64,000 bases of DNA from Dipteris shenzhenensis. Lineage: Eukaryota > Polypodiophyta > Polypodiopsida > Gleicheniales. The translations under genes and the position numbers were made by a program. Within the stretch, counting starts at the first letter, position 1, and each line of letters opens with the position of its first letter. The DNA lies in assembly GCA_047967505.1 (NCBI GenBank), contig CM106538.1. One strand, given 5' to 3'. Positions 35,701-44,856 of the stretch are shown one piece after another. The notes below the pieces were generated by a model, which saw only the letters and a program-made list of their open reading frames with translations, was not told where the DNA came from and did not search any database.

Positions 35701-36702
35701 CCTAGAACTTAAAAAACTAGCTGCTACATGCATGATCCACTCAACACTGTCAACATCAATGATCAATCTAAATCTGCAGCATTGTGGTTGTTGCACTCTT
35801 CATCCTCTTCGTCATCCCCATCGTCTGGATGATCTGCATGCAGGGAACGGATTAGGGAACGTTCCCTAGACGTTCCACAAGGGATGTGGAACGTTCCATA
35901 GCCGTTCTATAGACCAGACGTTCCACAGACGTTCTCTTCAAGCTTAGTGAAGAGAACGCGGTTCCAACGTTCCATAGCTATGGAACGGCGTTCCCTGGCA
36001 ACTATGCATTGGAATCCTCTATCCGACTAGCAGAGAGTGGGTTTGATACAGCATGGTATGCACGCGTCTCTGCTTGGTTTGCCAGTCATGGCATTTTAAT
36101 GGATAGGCTCCCCCCTTTTCCGTACAGCATGGATGCACCCCTCCAGCTGATTCCGCGAGACGAGATTAACCACATCATACGGTTAGACCTCCTCCTACTT
36201 AACATACTTCGGACTTGGGGGGGAGACTAGGAGTTCCCCACCAAGACCCAGCTCTACTATGACCATTTCTTGAGTATCGGAGGATGGCCTCATCATCAGA
36301 CCCCGGTATCTTGAGGATAGAGGAGTCTCACATGCACTGAGGATTGCCATTGGACAGATGCAAGTCTCCTCCCATCACCTGAGGATTGAGGTAGGGAGAG
36401 CTACAGGCATACCCAGAGAGCAGCGGACTTGTATGCTATGCACGACGGGTCAGGTCGAGACCGAGGAGCACTTTCTTTGTATGTGTTCCGCCTACTACGA
36501 GATCCGAGGGCGCTACCATTGCCTTTTTCAGGAGGGACATGGGTTTTGCCCACTCTCACGACTAATCCACTTGCAGGATCAGGTCTGTATTGGGCTCTAC
36601 CTGATGGTGATGCGGAGACATAGAGAGACACTACTGCAACGAATCAGAGAGCAGCAGGATGCGACCACCACGTCACAGGACATTGAGGTGGATCGAGCAT
36701 AG
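32727..36702 (+). pseudogene. LINE H ORF2: endonuclease, RT, C-terminal zinc finger
   Basis: An APE-type endonuclease (GDSLLLGDFNACTGDRQVGL, then LGADHSYLSFSI) is followed in the same frame, after stops at 33735 and about 33993, by RT. RT shows NRRAQDHEGLRMEHFAHGHE and IIPIHKAGDP. After a frameshift near 34300 it continues with STLDHIFTLRAIIEEARSR and FVDFRKAFDIVPR, a stop in place of Cys in the GVKQGCPLSP block (about 34600), and the active site LCVDDIVLMSSS (about 34715). A CCHC-like finger CMLCTTGQVETEEHFLCMC is near 36430-36490. The protein is unlike the L1-type ORF2 at 48.8-53.2 kb and represents another LINE clade. The endonuclease N-terminus is missing next to a (CT)n tract. A hAT-like MITE interrupts it at 35326-36006. 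Confidence 0.85.
35326..36006. mobile_element. hAT-like MITE (681 bp) inserted in LINE H
   Basis: It is flanked by an 8-bp duplication CATTGGAA (35318-35325 and 36007-36014). The terminal inverted repeats are CATAGTTACTAGGGAA on the left and CATAGTTGCCAGGGAA on the right strand, 14 of 16 identical. The ends are rich in GGAACG/CGTTCC motifs, such as the palindrome GGAACGTTCC at about 35890, which could act as subterminal transposase sites. An 8-bp duplication fits hAT. No transposase ORF is present. The LINE reading frame continues across the site once the element and one duplication are ignored, so the MITE is younger than LINE H. Confidence 0.85.
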
Positions 36703-37417
36703 AGGCAGGTCACCGACTTCTATGCATTTGAGTCAGCTTTAGGGCACTCGGGAGTAGAGGAGGAGCTAGCTGACATGAGAGATAGATGGGTCAATAGAGG
36801 GAGTCGACACGACACCATTACTGGACGAGGGACACGGGGATCTCACATGCGACAGGAGAGTAGAGCACACACGATTGAGGTTCGACCTATCTCAGCTCTC
36901 CTCAGAGGCAACCGATAGAGACGTGGCATTACACTTGACATAGCCCATCGGATCCAGAGATCGAGGAGACCACGCCCCCTACCACAACGCCAGGCAACTC
37001 GATAGATGCAGATACATGAGCTTTTTGTGTCACACCAGAGAGCTATCACGAAGCCTGGATACATGGAGCTAGATCATGTTCTTGGAGCATTAGCCCTAAG
37101 CGCCTGACATGCCTCACTCATGTTACACATTATTTGGCTTTTCTGGCCTGACTTGATATGATGTATTACTACATTAGTATTTCAGTTTGTGTTTTCTAGT
37201 ACTCAGCGAGGGCCTTAGCGAGCCCTTCGCCCCAGCCCACAGTGGCTTGTATGAGTTTAATTTGTTTCCGCACTTTTGTTCCATAGGCCTGTGAGGCCTC
37301 CTACGGACGTTAACGTATCTTTCTTTCTTTCTTTCTCTCCCTATTCTCTCTACTGCTTGTGTTTCTGAGTGAGGTGTGTATCAATGAGTGTTTGGATAGA
37401 GCTGATCTTATTCCGGT
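36703..37417 (+). other. LINE H C-terminal end and 3' UTR, (TTTC)n tail
   Basis: After the zinc finger the sequence carries further degraded coding and a non-coding 3' region. It ends near 37320-37336 in TTTCTTTCTTTCTTTC, a plausible LINE 3' microsatellite tail. The remaining 80 bp to the copia G LTR have no recognised feature. Confidence 0.55.
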
Positions 37418-37684
37418 TGTAGGATCGCAACGAAGAAAGAGAGAGTGCAGGTACGTAACGAGTCGATAGATCAGTAGTCACGTCAAAACTTTAGATAGAT
37501 GGAAAATACACAAGTACAAAGTACTTGTACCTAGACCTAGGACTAAGTGTCCTAGGTGTCACATAGGACTAAGTGTCCTATGTGGCCTAAAAGGCACTAA
37601 CACTATAAGTGCCTACACTTATGCCTACAAGGCACATACCATGGCCTATAGGGCATCACTAGAACCACCAGAAGATGGCCTACA
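37418..37684 (-). repeat. 3' LTR of copia G with tandem palindromes
   Basis: 267 bp, running TGTAGGATC...GGCCTACA on the plus strand. It holds two near-perfect palindromes with arms CTAGGAC/GTCCTAG (37535-37557) and CATAGGAC/GTCCTATG (37561-37583), and AGTACAAAGTACTTGTAC just before them. A purine-rich PPT (GGAGGGGGGTT on the minus strand, 37685-37695) follows. Confidence 0.85.
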
Positions 37685-37812
37685 AACCCCCCTCCATGGG
37701 ATGGGCTGAAGTACTCTGGAAAGGTCTCAGAATACCTGGTAGTTTCTGGTCATGGTGGCACATGTTCATCCAAAAGGATATAGCTACCTATGAATGTACA
37801 AGGAATGTCAGA

Positions 37813-38288
37813 TCATGTAACAAAGGGAATCAAGTGTAAAGCCTGTCGGAAGACTTCGAACTTGGGACGAGGAAGTGCCTTTGTAAACATATCTGCGATG
37901 TTGTCCTCTTTGGGAAGATAGGACAACTCTATGTCTCTTGCTGACAACCGCTCTCGAACATAATGATAGTGAACTTCAATATGCTTGGTACACGTATGAA
38001 ACACTGGGTTACGCGCAATGGCCAAAGCACTCTGGCTGTCAGTGTAGACAATAGTGGAGGATGTCTGGCAAATACCAAGAGCTATAAGTAACTGTCGAAG
38101 CCAAACACACTCTACTGTAGCGGTGAAAGCTGCCCTGTACTCAGCCTCACAGCTAGACGTGGCAACTGTCGGTTGCTTCTTGCTGAGCCAAGAAATACAT
38201 GAATTGCCAAGCAAAAAACAATTGCTAGTATGTGACACAACATCCTGCCCAGTCACTATCCGTGTAAGCATGCATGGTAAGTTAACCC
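37813..38288 (-). pseudogene. Copia G RNase H
   Basis: Minus-strand Ty1-type RNase H reads [20 protein letters not shown], then VYTDSQSALAIARNPVFHTC and LPKEDNIADMFTKALPRPKF. An in-frame defect lies near the start of the domain. Just upstream (about 38270) the sequence AYTDSDWAG marks the RT-RNase H junction, where the orientation of coding switches. It is well conserved and not obviously inactive at its central residues. Confidence 0.9.
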
Positions 38289-38289
38289 T

Positions 38290-39077
38290 GATGGATTACT
38301 ACCATTCGATGTGTCATTGCCATTGCAGCCCATCATCATTGGCAAGTGCACCAACTTGACATCAAGACCGCTTTTCTTCATGGGGATCTGCAGGAAGAAG
38401 TCTATGTCACACAACCTCCTGGCTTTGAGGTTGTTAATTCTGAAAATAAGGTATGCCAGCTTAGAAAAGCCCTTTATGGTTTGAAACAGGCACCCAGGGC
38501 ATGGTATGCCAAAATTCATGCACACTTACTATCCCTTGGTTTTCAGAATAGTCCCACAGAACCCACTCTTTATGTCCGTGGGAGTGGATCTGATTTTTTA
38601 GTGCTGATTTTATATGTGGATAATATGCTTATCACGAGCCCGAATACTCAGCAAATTGCAGCTTTCAAGGCTCATTTGCAGCAGATTTTTGACATGTCAG
38701 ACATGGGACGGCTCCATTATTATTTGGGCATTCAGTTTGCTCATGTTGAGGGGGGTATCATGATGTCTCAGTCCAAGTATATTGGACAGCTCCTTGATCG
38801 TTTTCAGTTTGAGGATTGCAAGCCAATCTCTACTCCAGTGGACCCTGGCTTCAAATTCTCAGGTCATGATGGGAGCCCACCATGTGATATCACTCTTTAT
38901 CAGCAGGCTGTTGGATGCCTTATTTATTTATGTCACACCAGACCTGACTTGCAATATGCAGTAGTATCTCAGCTCAGCAGATTCATGCACATGCCCAGTT
39001 CACAGCATTGGCATGCAGTGAAGAGAGTCTTCAGATATCTCAGAGGCACTCAGGATTTAGCCCTCTTCTACATTATA
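38290..39077 (+). pseudogene. Copia G reverse transcriptase, inverted within the element
   Basis: The RT domain lies on the plus strand while everything else in the element is on the minus strand. It reads HQLDIKTAFLHGDLQEEVYV, then [20 protein letters not shown], the active site LYVDNMLITSP (Asn replaces the second Asp of YVDD) and YLCHTRPDLQYAVVSQLSRF. It ends RYLRGTQDLALFYI. Homology begins near 38297 (ITTIRCVIAIAA in another frame). The two ends of this block match the flanks expected of an inversion: flipped back, its C-terminal end meets RNase H and its start faces integrase. Confidence 0.9.
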
Positions 39078-40068
39078 AGGTGTAATAGTCTTTAATGCCC
39101 GTGTAGGTGATCTATTCAGCACATAGTTGGCACACATTACTGCATCAAGCCAAAATTTATTGGGCAAAGACTTGGCCTTAAGCATGCATCTGGCCATCTC
39201 CATTGTGGACCTGTTTTTCCTTTCAGAAACAGGATTCTATTGAGGAGTGTAAGGAGTAGTGCATGAGTGAATAATGCCCTGTGAGGATAGAAATGCATCA
39301 AACTCCTTTGACATATACTCACCCCTCCTATCTGTGTTGAGGGTGACAAGGTTGTTTCGTGATTCATTCTCAACCATATTCAGCCATCTCTGAAAGCATA
39401 AGAAAACTTCAGATTTGTCCTTTAAAGGATATACCCAGCAATACCTTGTGAAATCATCAATGAGAGTCATGAAATGCTTGTATCCTCCAATGGCATTTGT
39501 CCTCATTGGGCCACAGACATCACTGTGTACTAGCTGCAATTTCCTTTCTTAAAGTTTTGGACAATTCTTTTGAAAAGGAAATCGATGCATTTTACCCAAA
39601 AGACAACCCTCACACACATGTTTGGAAACTGTGTGAGTCTGAGGTACATCATTTGCCATCTGCTGTGAATGTAGCTTTGCAAGAGCTCTATAATTGAGAT
39701 GACCCATTCTCATGCCAAAGATGAGTTTCAGCAAGTTGTGAATCTGAAATAGCCAATGCTTCAATAGAAAGTGCAGCTGGATGATGATCAAGGTGATAAA
39801 GCCCTTTTTGCAAAGTGCCAGTGAGAACTATGGCATTGTCATCACGAAGATCATATACTAGGCATCTGTAGCCATCAAAAATTACTCTGAAACCTGAAGT
39901 AGCAATTGCTGAAATTGAAATCAAGTTGACTTCAATGCCAATCACAAAAAGAACATTTGTCAGAGTGACAGGATGGCTGGAAATGGATGTGAGCTGCACA
40001 TCTCCAACTCCTTTTACAGCATATGAAGCATTATTAGCACCTGTACGGATGCATGTGACTGTATCCAA
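39078..40068 (-). pseudogene. Copia G protease end, pre-integrase and integrase
   Basis: From 40068 leftward comes the protease C-terminal part (VTLTNVLFVIGIEVNLISIS). It is followed by pre-integrase (GHLNYRALAKLHSQQM, CEGCLLGKMHRFPF), and integrase from about 39539 ([35 protein letters not shown]). After a stop in the QQN-V-E block come [20 protein letters not shown] and NRSPTRALKTITPY, ending at about 39078 at the inversion junction. At least two frameshifts separate the blocks. The protease active-site segment and all of gag are missing upstream. Confidence 0.85.
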
Positions 40069-40397
40069 CGTACGGCTGTACGGATGCAGTTACGAGGCAA
40101 GTACGGAGTGCGTGTAAACTTGTACGACATGTAGGCGTTGATTGTACGGATGGTGGCACAAGCTGAATGCTGGTACAACTTGAGTACGGAGCAGAGCCGT
40201 ACGGTTATATGGCGCAGGTACAAGTGACGTGGATGCAGTACGGCGACGTGGATGTACGGCGACCCACAATGCAGATGTACGACGATGCATGATTCAGTAC
40301 GGCGATGCAATGTACGACGACGCGTAGGTACACTGAAGGTACGGTACAATATCCGTACTTGGTTGTACGGACGTCCGTACTGTTGTACGGGCAGTAC
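40043..40397. promoter_or_regulatory. GTAC array in the copia G leader (23 copies in 355 bp)
   Basis: Between the PBS and the protease remnant the tetramer GTAC occurs 23 times by count, mostly as GTACGG or GTACGA on the plus strand. Chance would give one or two. GTAC is the core of the copper-response element recognised by SBP-domain factors (SPL7/CRR1 type). Whether this array binds such a factor is inference. It replaces the gag gene expected here. Confidence 0.7.
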
Positions 40398-40426
40398 AGA
40401 CAAGAGGCACAGGAAGCGAAGCTGGG

Positions 40427-40438
40427 CTCTGATGCCAC
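40427..40438 (-). other. Primer-binding site of copia G
   Basis: Minus-strand TGGCATCAGAGC sits beside the 5' LTR end. It differs by one base from the initiator-Met PBS TGGTATCAGAGC. Confidence 0.8.
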
Positions 40439-40700
40439 TGTAGGATCACAACGAAGAAAGAGAGAGTGTAGGTACATAACGAGTCGATAGATCAATAGTC
40501 ATGTCAAAACTTTAGATAGATGGAAAATACACAAGTACAAAGTACTTGTAGACCTAGGACTAAGTGTCCTAGGTGTCACATAGGACTAAGTGTCCTATGT
40601 GGCCTAAAAGGCACTAACACTATAAGTGCCTACACTTATGCCTACAAGGCACATACCATGGCTTGTAGGGCATCACTAGAACCACCAGAAGATGGCCTAC
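40439..40700 (-). repeat. 5' LTR of copia G
   Basis: About 97% identical to 37418-37684 by eye, with a 4-bp deletion beside the palindromes. Its outer end stops at GGCCTAC and runs directly into copia B gag. Confidence 0.85.
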
Positions 40701-41010
40701 CTCTGAAGACGTCTCTGCCAACTGGATATGAGGAATCACAGCATCTGCTGTCGTGCCAATTAGCATTGCTAAGGCTTGAGCATCCCTCTCCTCCCATGCA
40801 CTGAGTTCATCCGCATCTGCTTCAAATAAAACTTCACCTCTTTTGTCCACAATGTCCTCCGGCTTCTCCTTGGTCCCAATCACTATCTTCCACAGCTTCC
40901 GTGCCAACAGATGGCTTCGGATCTTGAATTCTAGATTGGATAGTTCGTCCCATCGAGCTTTCCAGCATCACCAAAATTGGGAATAAATGAAGAAGGAAGA
41001 TGACTGGAGA
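40701..41010 (-). pseudogene. Copia B gag N-terminal fragment
   Basis: Minus-strand reading gives [14 protein letters not shown], a one-base frameshift, then FKIRSHLLARKLWKIVIGTK and DELSAWEERDAQALAMLIGT to IQLAETSSE. It ends at the junction with copia G. It is closely related to copia C gag (43024-43917) and represents a sister family. Everything downstream of gag residue about 90 is absent. Confidence 0.85.
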
Positions 41011-41201
41011 AGGAGGAAGGACGAGTAGTGGGTGTAGAGGCTTCTAAACGCTAATCCATCTCGGTGAATAGCAAACTGAAAAACTGAAGCAAAAAAGATG
41101 TACTGACCTCCCGTGCTAGCGTGAGCTGAAAACAGAATCGCCTTTCTGCCAAGGGACTCCTTCCTTCAGAGAGTGCTTTGATGAAGAAGAGTTGAGAGCC
41201 T

Positions 41202-41214
41202 ATGGTTCTAATAC
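41202..41214 (-). other. Primer-binding site of copia B (mutated)
   Basis: Minus-strand TGGTATTAGAACC directly follows the LTR end TAACA. It is the initiator-Met PBS with transitions. Confidence 0.8.
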
Positions 41215-41917
41215 CATGTTAGAAAACAAGAGGGAATGAATCACTTAAACCTCCACCCAAGATCTCTCCAACTCTTACACACACTCAACTCAGATAGATG
41301 ATCACAGATGCAACAAACACTCTCTCAGAAATAAATATGGACGGAGAGAGAAAGAGAGTATATTCATCCACCAGATGGTGGGCAGAAAAATAGCTCCAAG
41401 GGAGCAGTACAAAACACAGCAAAGTGCTGGAGAATATTGATGGACTCTCTCTCTCACCAACTGCTCCAGATCTGAGTGCTGAACACAGCCTTGGAGAGGG
41501 GCTTTCAGTCTTGCACTGGATGCTGGAATGAATGGAGGAGTAGGTCTTTTATAGGCACTGCCCAGGCCCCTTGAGTTGACCGACCAGCAGGGTCGGTACC
41601 TTGTCTGGTGGCCGACCACATGGGCCCTAGAAAACTGACCAGGGTTGGCCCTGGTCGGTGGCCCTGGTTGGGCTGACTTTGCCAGCCACAGGCCCTTATT
41701 TAAGGGCGCCCTGGGCGGCCAGTTAATGCTGCTCCTGGTGCCTCTGTGTGAGGCCTAGAGCCCCTTTATTCCTGCTGTTGGAGACTGCAACCAGCCCGTG
41801 TGCTGGTTGCCTATGATGCCGGCCTGAGTCTCTCTCTCTCCCCAGCCCTCCTACCTCTCACTGCCCCTTGTCCTCTCAAATCGGGGGCTCACAGGTGGGC
41901 ACAGTGAGTTCCTAACA
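41215..41917 (-). repeat. 5' LTR of copia B
   Basis: 703 bp bounded by the perfect inverted ends TGTTAG/CTAACA. It holds a minus-strand TATA box CTATAAAAG at 41546-41554 with four RCCGAC cores just upstream (41579-41584, 41592-41597, 41611-41616, 41654-41659). Its outer end abuts a truncated LTR of copia C, as though B had inserted into that LTR. The 3' LTR of B is not in the window. Confidence 0.85.
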
Positions 41918-42810
41918 CTTCAGAGCAGGCGTACAGCCTGCAACAGTGCCCTGTGAAGGGTGTGATGACATCAGCAGAGTACGGCCCCACTGTACGGGGC
42001 TGCACGGAGGCTTACCGGATAGAGGACAGGGCTGCTGGTGTCTTGGCTGAAGGCGGGATCTGCAGTGGGCAAAGGCGCCTGCATAGCAGGGCCTTTGGGC
42101 CTTGTATGGAGCCTGCAACAGACCTGGAGCAGGGCCAGCAGCCAGCAGGTGGGCAGAGCGCCTGGGCCCATAGTGGGCTGCCATGTGGCCAGGTGGGTCT
42201 AAGGAACAGCCCCCAACCACGTCGGTTTATAGACTCGGGGTAGGGGGCAGTCTGGTCGGCCCAAACAGACCCTAAAAGTCGGCCCTACCAGGTCGGTTGG
42301 TTCAAGGGCCTGGTGCCCTATAAAAGGAGAGGCCCCTTGGCCTCATTTAACATCTTCTGGAGCAGCAAAAGCCAAGCAGTCAGGAGCAGCAGGAGACTTA
42401 CTCTTGGAGCCTATTCCCGGAGGACCAGGAGAGAAGGAAGAGCTGCAGATTGAGCTTGGAGGGCTGCCTACCTAGGCTGACACTCAGGGCAGCAAGGTTG
42501 AGAAGAACACACTGGACAGAGAGTCTACATATGCTCGAGGTGGAGAACGGGGGCTCAGAGATCCAGAAGTGATTGACATCTAGTAGGAGAACCTTTTGGT
42601 ATTGTATCCTGTCCTACTTTGTGGACGGACGGAAATATAAAGTGTTGCTTCTATATTTGTCTCTAAGCATTGTCTATTTACTGGCTTGCACATCTATGCA
42701 CATTAAGTTAAGAAATTTGTGATTCCACACCCCACACCACACTGTGTGAGCTCCTAGGCAATACTATCAGTCTTCCGTTGTGCGTACCCTCTGTTGGGTC
42801 ATTTCTAACA
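41918..42810 (+). repeat. 5' LTR of copia C, lacking its first 223 bp
   Basis: Matches 45080-45878 of the 3' LTR and ends TTTCTAACA, but starts inside the LTR at its junction with copia B. It includes TATA CTATAAAAG (42318-42326) and four RCCGAC cores in reverse form at 42221-42226, 42255-42260, 42278-42283 and 42292-42297. Confidence 0.9.
42221..42326 (+). promoter_or_regulatory. Copia C promoter: RCCGAC cluster and TATA box
   Basis: Four GTCGGY (RCCGAC on the other strand) sites lie within 100 bp upstream of CTATAAAAG. In the 3' LTR copy only two of the four are intact (about 45292 and 45324). Confidence 0.55.
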
Positions 42811-42822
42811 TGGTATCAGAGC
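42811..42822 (+). other. Primer-binding site of copia C (tRNA-iMet)
   Basis: TGGTATCAGAGC follows the LTR end CTAACA with no gap. Confidence 0.95.
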
Positions 42823-43023
42823 CCAAGTAGGAAGCTCATAGGTGTGGGAGCTTGAAGGCAGAGACCTTGCTGAAGGACGACCTTGATTCAGAAGCTCTTC
42901 GGAATCGACTTCCACGACTGGAGGACAGTGCCCTTGCGAGGAGGGTGACTAAGGTTCAGTCAGGTGCGTTCAGAGTTCTGGTCTACTGAAGGTTCGACTT
43001 TGCTGTGTGGTTTAGCAGCAGAG

Positions 43024-43917
43024 ATGTCGATCTCTTCATCCTCTTCAGCCCCTACTCTCCCTTCCTTCTCCCCTAGTTTTCTTTCATTCACTATCTCTAA
43101 CTTTGGAGAGTCTGGGAAACGGGACGGGACTAACTACCTGGTCTAGAAGGTGAAGATCCGGAGTCATTTAGTGGCTCGGAAGCTATGGAAACTGACAAGG
43201 GGAGTGGAGGCGAAGCCGGAGGACATGGTGGACAGACAGGGGAAGATACTCATGGCAGTAGACAGAGAAGAGCTCGAAGCTTGGAAAGACAGAGATGCCC
43301 ATGCCGTGGCATTGATCATAGGGACTATGGAGGACTCTGTGCTTCCTCTCATCCAGATGGCCGAGACGTCAGTAGAGGCGTGGGTTACTCTGAAGGATCT
43401 GTATGAGACAGACAACACCTCCCGGATTTTGCTTCTTCAGCATCAGCTCTACAATCTTGATATGGAAGAGGGAGATTCGGTACATAGCCACTTGATGAAG
43501 GTCAAGGTGGTGAGGGATCAACTGGCATTAGTTGGTCAGAAGGCGGACTCGTGCCTTTTGGCCTTGATGGTACTGAGGTGGCTACCTCGGAGTTTCAAAA
43601 GCTTTGTTACGACTATGACAGTAGAAAAGAGGACCAAATCTCTGACTTTTGAGGAGTTGGGTCCATTACTACTACAAGAGGAGCTAGGGAGAAGGCTCTA
43701 CAACAATGACAAGGACGATGAGGTGTTGTTGGCAAAGGATTATGCTGGCCAAGGAAAGGGCAAGCCTAACGGTGGCAAGTTCAAGAAGATGACTTTGATG
43801 ACGAGGATACTTCCAAGAGGAAACAGAAGAAGAAGTGCTTCTACTGTGATACGCCAGCGAAGGACTGCAGAAAGAAGAAGGCGGATCAGAAAAACAAAAG
43901 GAAGAGTCCGACTATGA
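43024..43917 (+). pseudogene. Copia C gag
   Basis: Starts at ATG 43024 (MSISSSSSAPTLPSF). One in-frame TAG at 43144 replaces the Trp of the DGTNYLxWK motif. The UBN2 region then continues in the same frame to about 43790 (ARKLWKLTRGVEAKPEDMVD, MAETSVEAWVTLKDLYETDN, FEELGPLLLQEELGRRLYN). A frameshift near 43790 puts the zinc knuckle in another frame (KKKCFYCDTP...KDCRKKKAD), and a deletion of four codons there removes the knuckle His. No protease, integrase or RT follows before the 3' LTR, so the element depended on another copia for replication. Confidence 0.9.
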
Positions 43918-44847
43918 TTTAGAGGGCGATACAAAGGCCAAAGCAAATGTCGAAGAGTTGTTCCTGGTAACATCTCTGTGTGTTATTGAGGCCAGATATA
44001 TGACCTAGAAGCCACAGTGAGGATCTCTGACATTGAGATGTGGATCGACGAGATGTCAAATGCCTTTGTGAAGGTGATGGACAGCATGGAGGTCTTGGCA
44101 TCTTCCAGGTGCGTGGCTATTGACACTGACACGATGGTGGATTCCATGGAGTGCTCTGGGGTCTCATGGTCAGATGGATGCTGTACGTCAGAAGGGGACA
44201 GTACAGGATTACACATGCTTTTGGTGGGTGCCTTGATGAGGTGCATGGTTTGCTTTCCGAGCAAGCACACAGGCAGTACGACGGTCTGGTATTTACTTGA
44301 TGTTCTGCATTTAAGCCTTTATAGCATGCTGTGGAGAGACTCTACTCTTCATTTATCTCAGGTAATGCGAGATTGGAAGGAATTGGCCTTCTTCGAAGGC
44401 AGAACGGGAAGTGTGGGTGCTTCTTCGAATCTCGGACGCAGATTGCTGGAAGGTGATGGGCAAAGCGCACTGAAGTCAGAAGAGTACCTGCTTCAGAACT
44501 CAGCGAGAGTTCATGGTCCAGGTTATCTGGAAATATTCATTCAGACCCTCAGAGCATGGTGCCTGGAAGACTCCAGGTTGTTCACTCATAATATTATGAG
44601 GGGGACAATTGGAAGATCGTGACGGCTGAATTGCCCGAGTTCGAAGGCGGGAACGTGGCTGAAGAAGGTGAGATGGACCTGTGTACCAGGATGGTGTGCG
44701 GAAGCAGAACCAAACCTGGTGGAGCAGGAGCCACTGGATGAAAAGCCAGGAAAATATTTCAACATCGATAAGTTCCAGAGGACTACGACCAGGGAGTTAC
44801 TGGAGCATCATCATTGACGTGTTGGCATTGGGCCTAGATGTGTCGGT
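43918..44847 (+). other. Copia C post-gag region, conserved between copies but without pol
   Basis: About 0.9 kb separates gag from the PPT. Its first 520 bp align with 60060-60602. Both copies keep one frame around SDIEMWxDE...AFVKV..DSM and DTDT.VDSMEC, suggesting a gag-linked acidic segment. The rest has no domain I recognise, and no D-S/T-G protease motif. Confidence 0.6.
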
Positions 44848-44856
44848 GAGAGGGGG
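44848..44856 (+). other. Polypurine tract of copia C
   Basis: GAGAGGGGG lies directly before the 3' LTR start TGTTGG. Confidence 0.85.

Larger units (their letters stand above)
37418..40700 (-). mobile_element. Copia element G, gag-less and internally inverted (3.3 kb)
   Basis: Two LTRs of about 265 bp bound a minus-strand copia element: 37418-37684 (3') and 40439-40700 (5'). Order on the minus strand is PBS, a GTAC-rich array in place of gag, the protease end, pre-integrase, integrase, then a plus-strand RT block, then RNase H. Between integrase and RT roughly 300 codons are missing. The LTRs differ by about eight substitutions, mostly C-to-T type in the right copy, and one 4-bp indel. No matching target duplication is visible: the right LTR ends one or two bases short, inside the gag of copia B, and the left LTR abuts the tail of LINE H. 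Confidence 0.85.

Noticed and set aside
40014-40495. Several overlapping ORFs on both strands
   Set aside because: They lie in the GTAC array and LTR, have no domain, and arise from biased composition (repeated Val-Arg/Tyr codons).
41912-42243. ORFs of about 100 codons on both strands
   Set aside because: They lie inside the copia C LTR, and the equivalent position in the other LTR copy does not preserve them.
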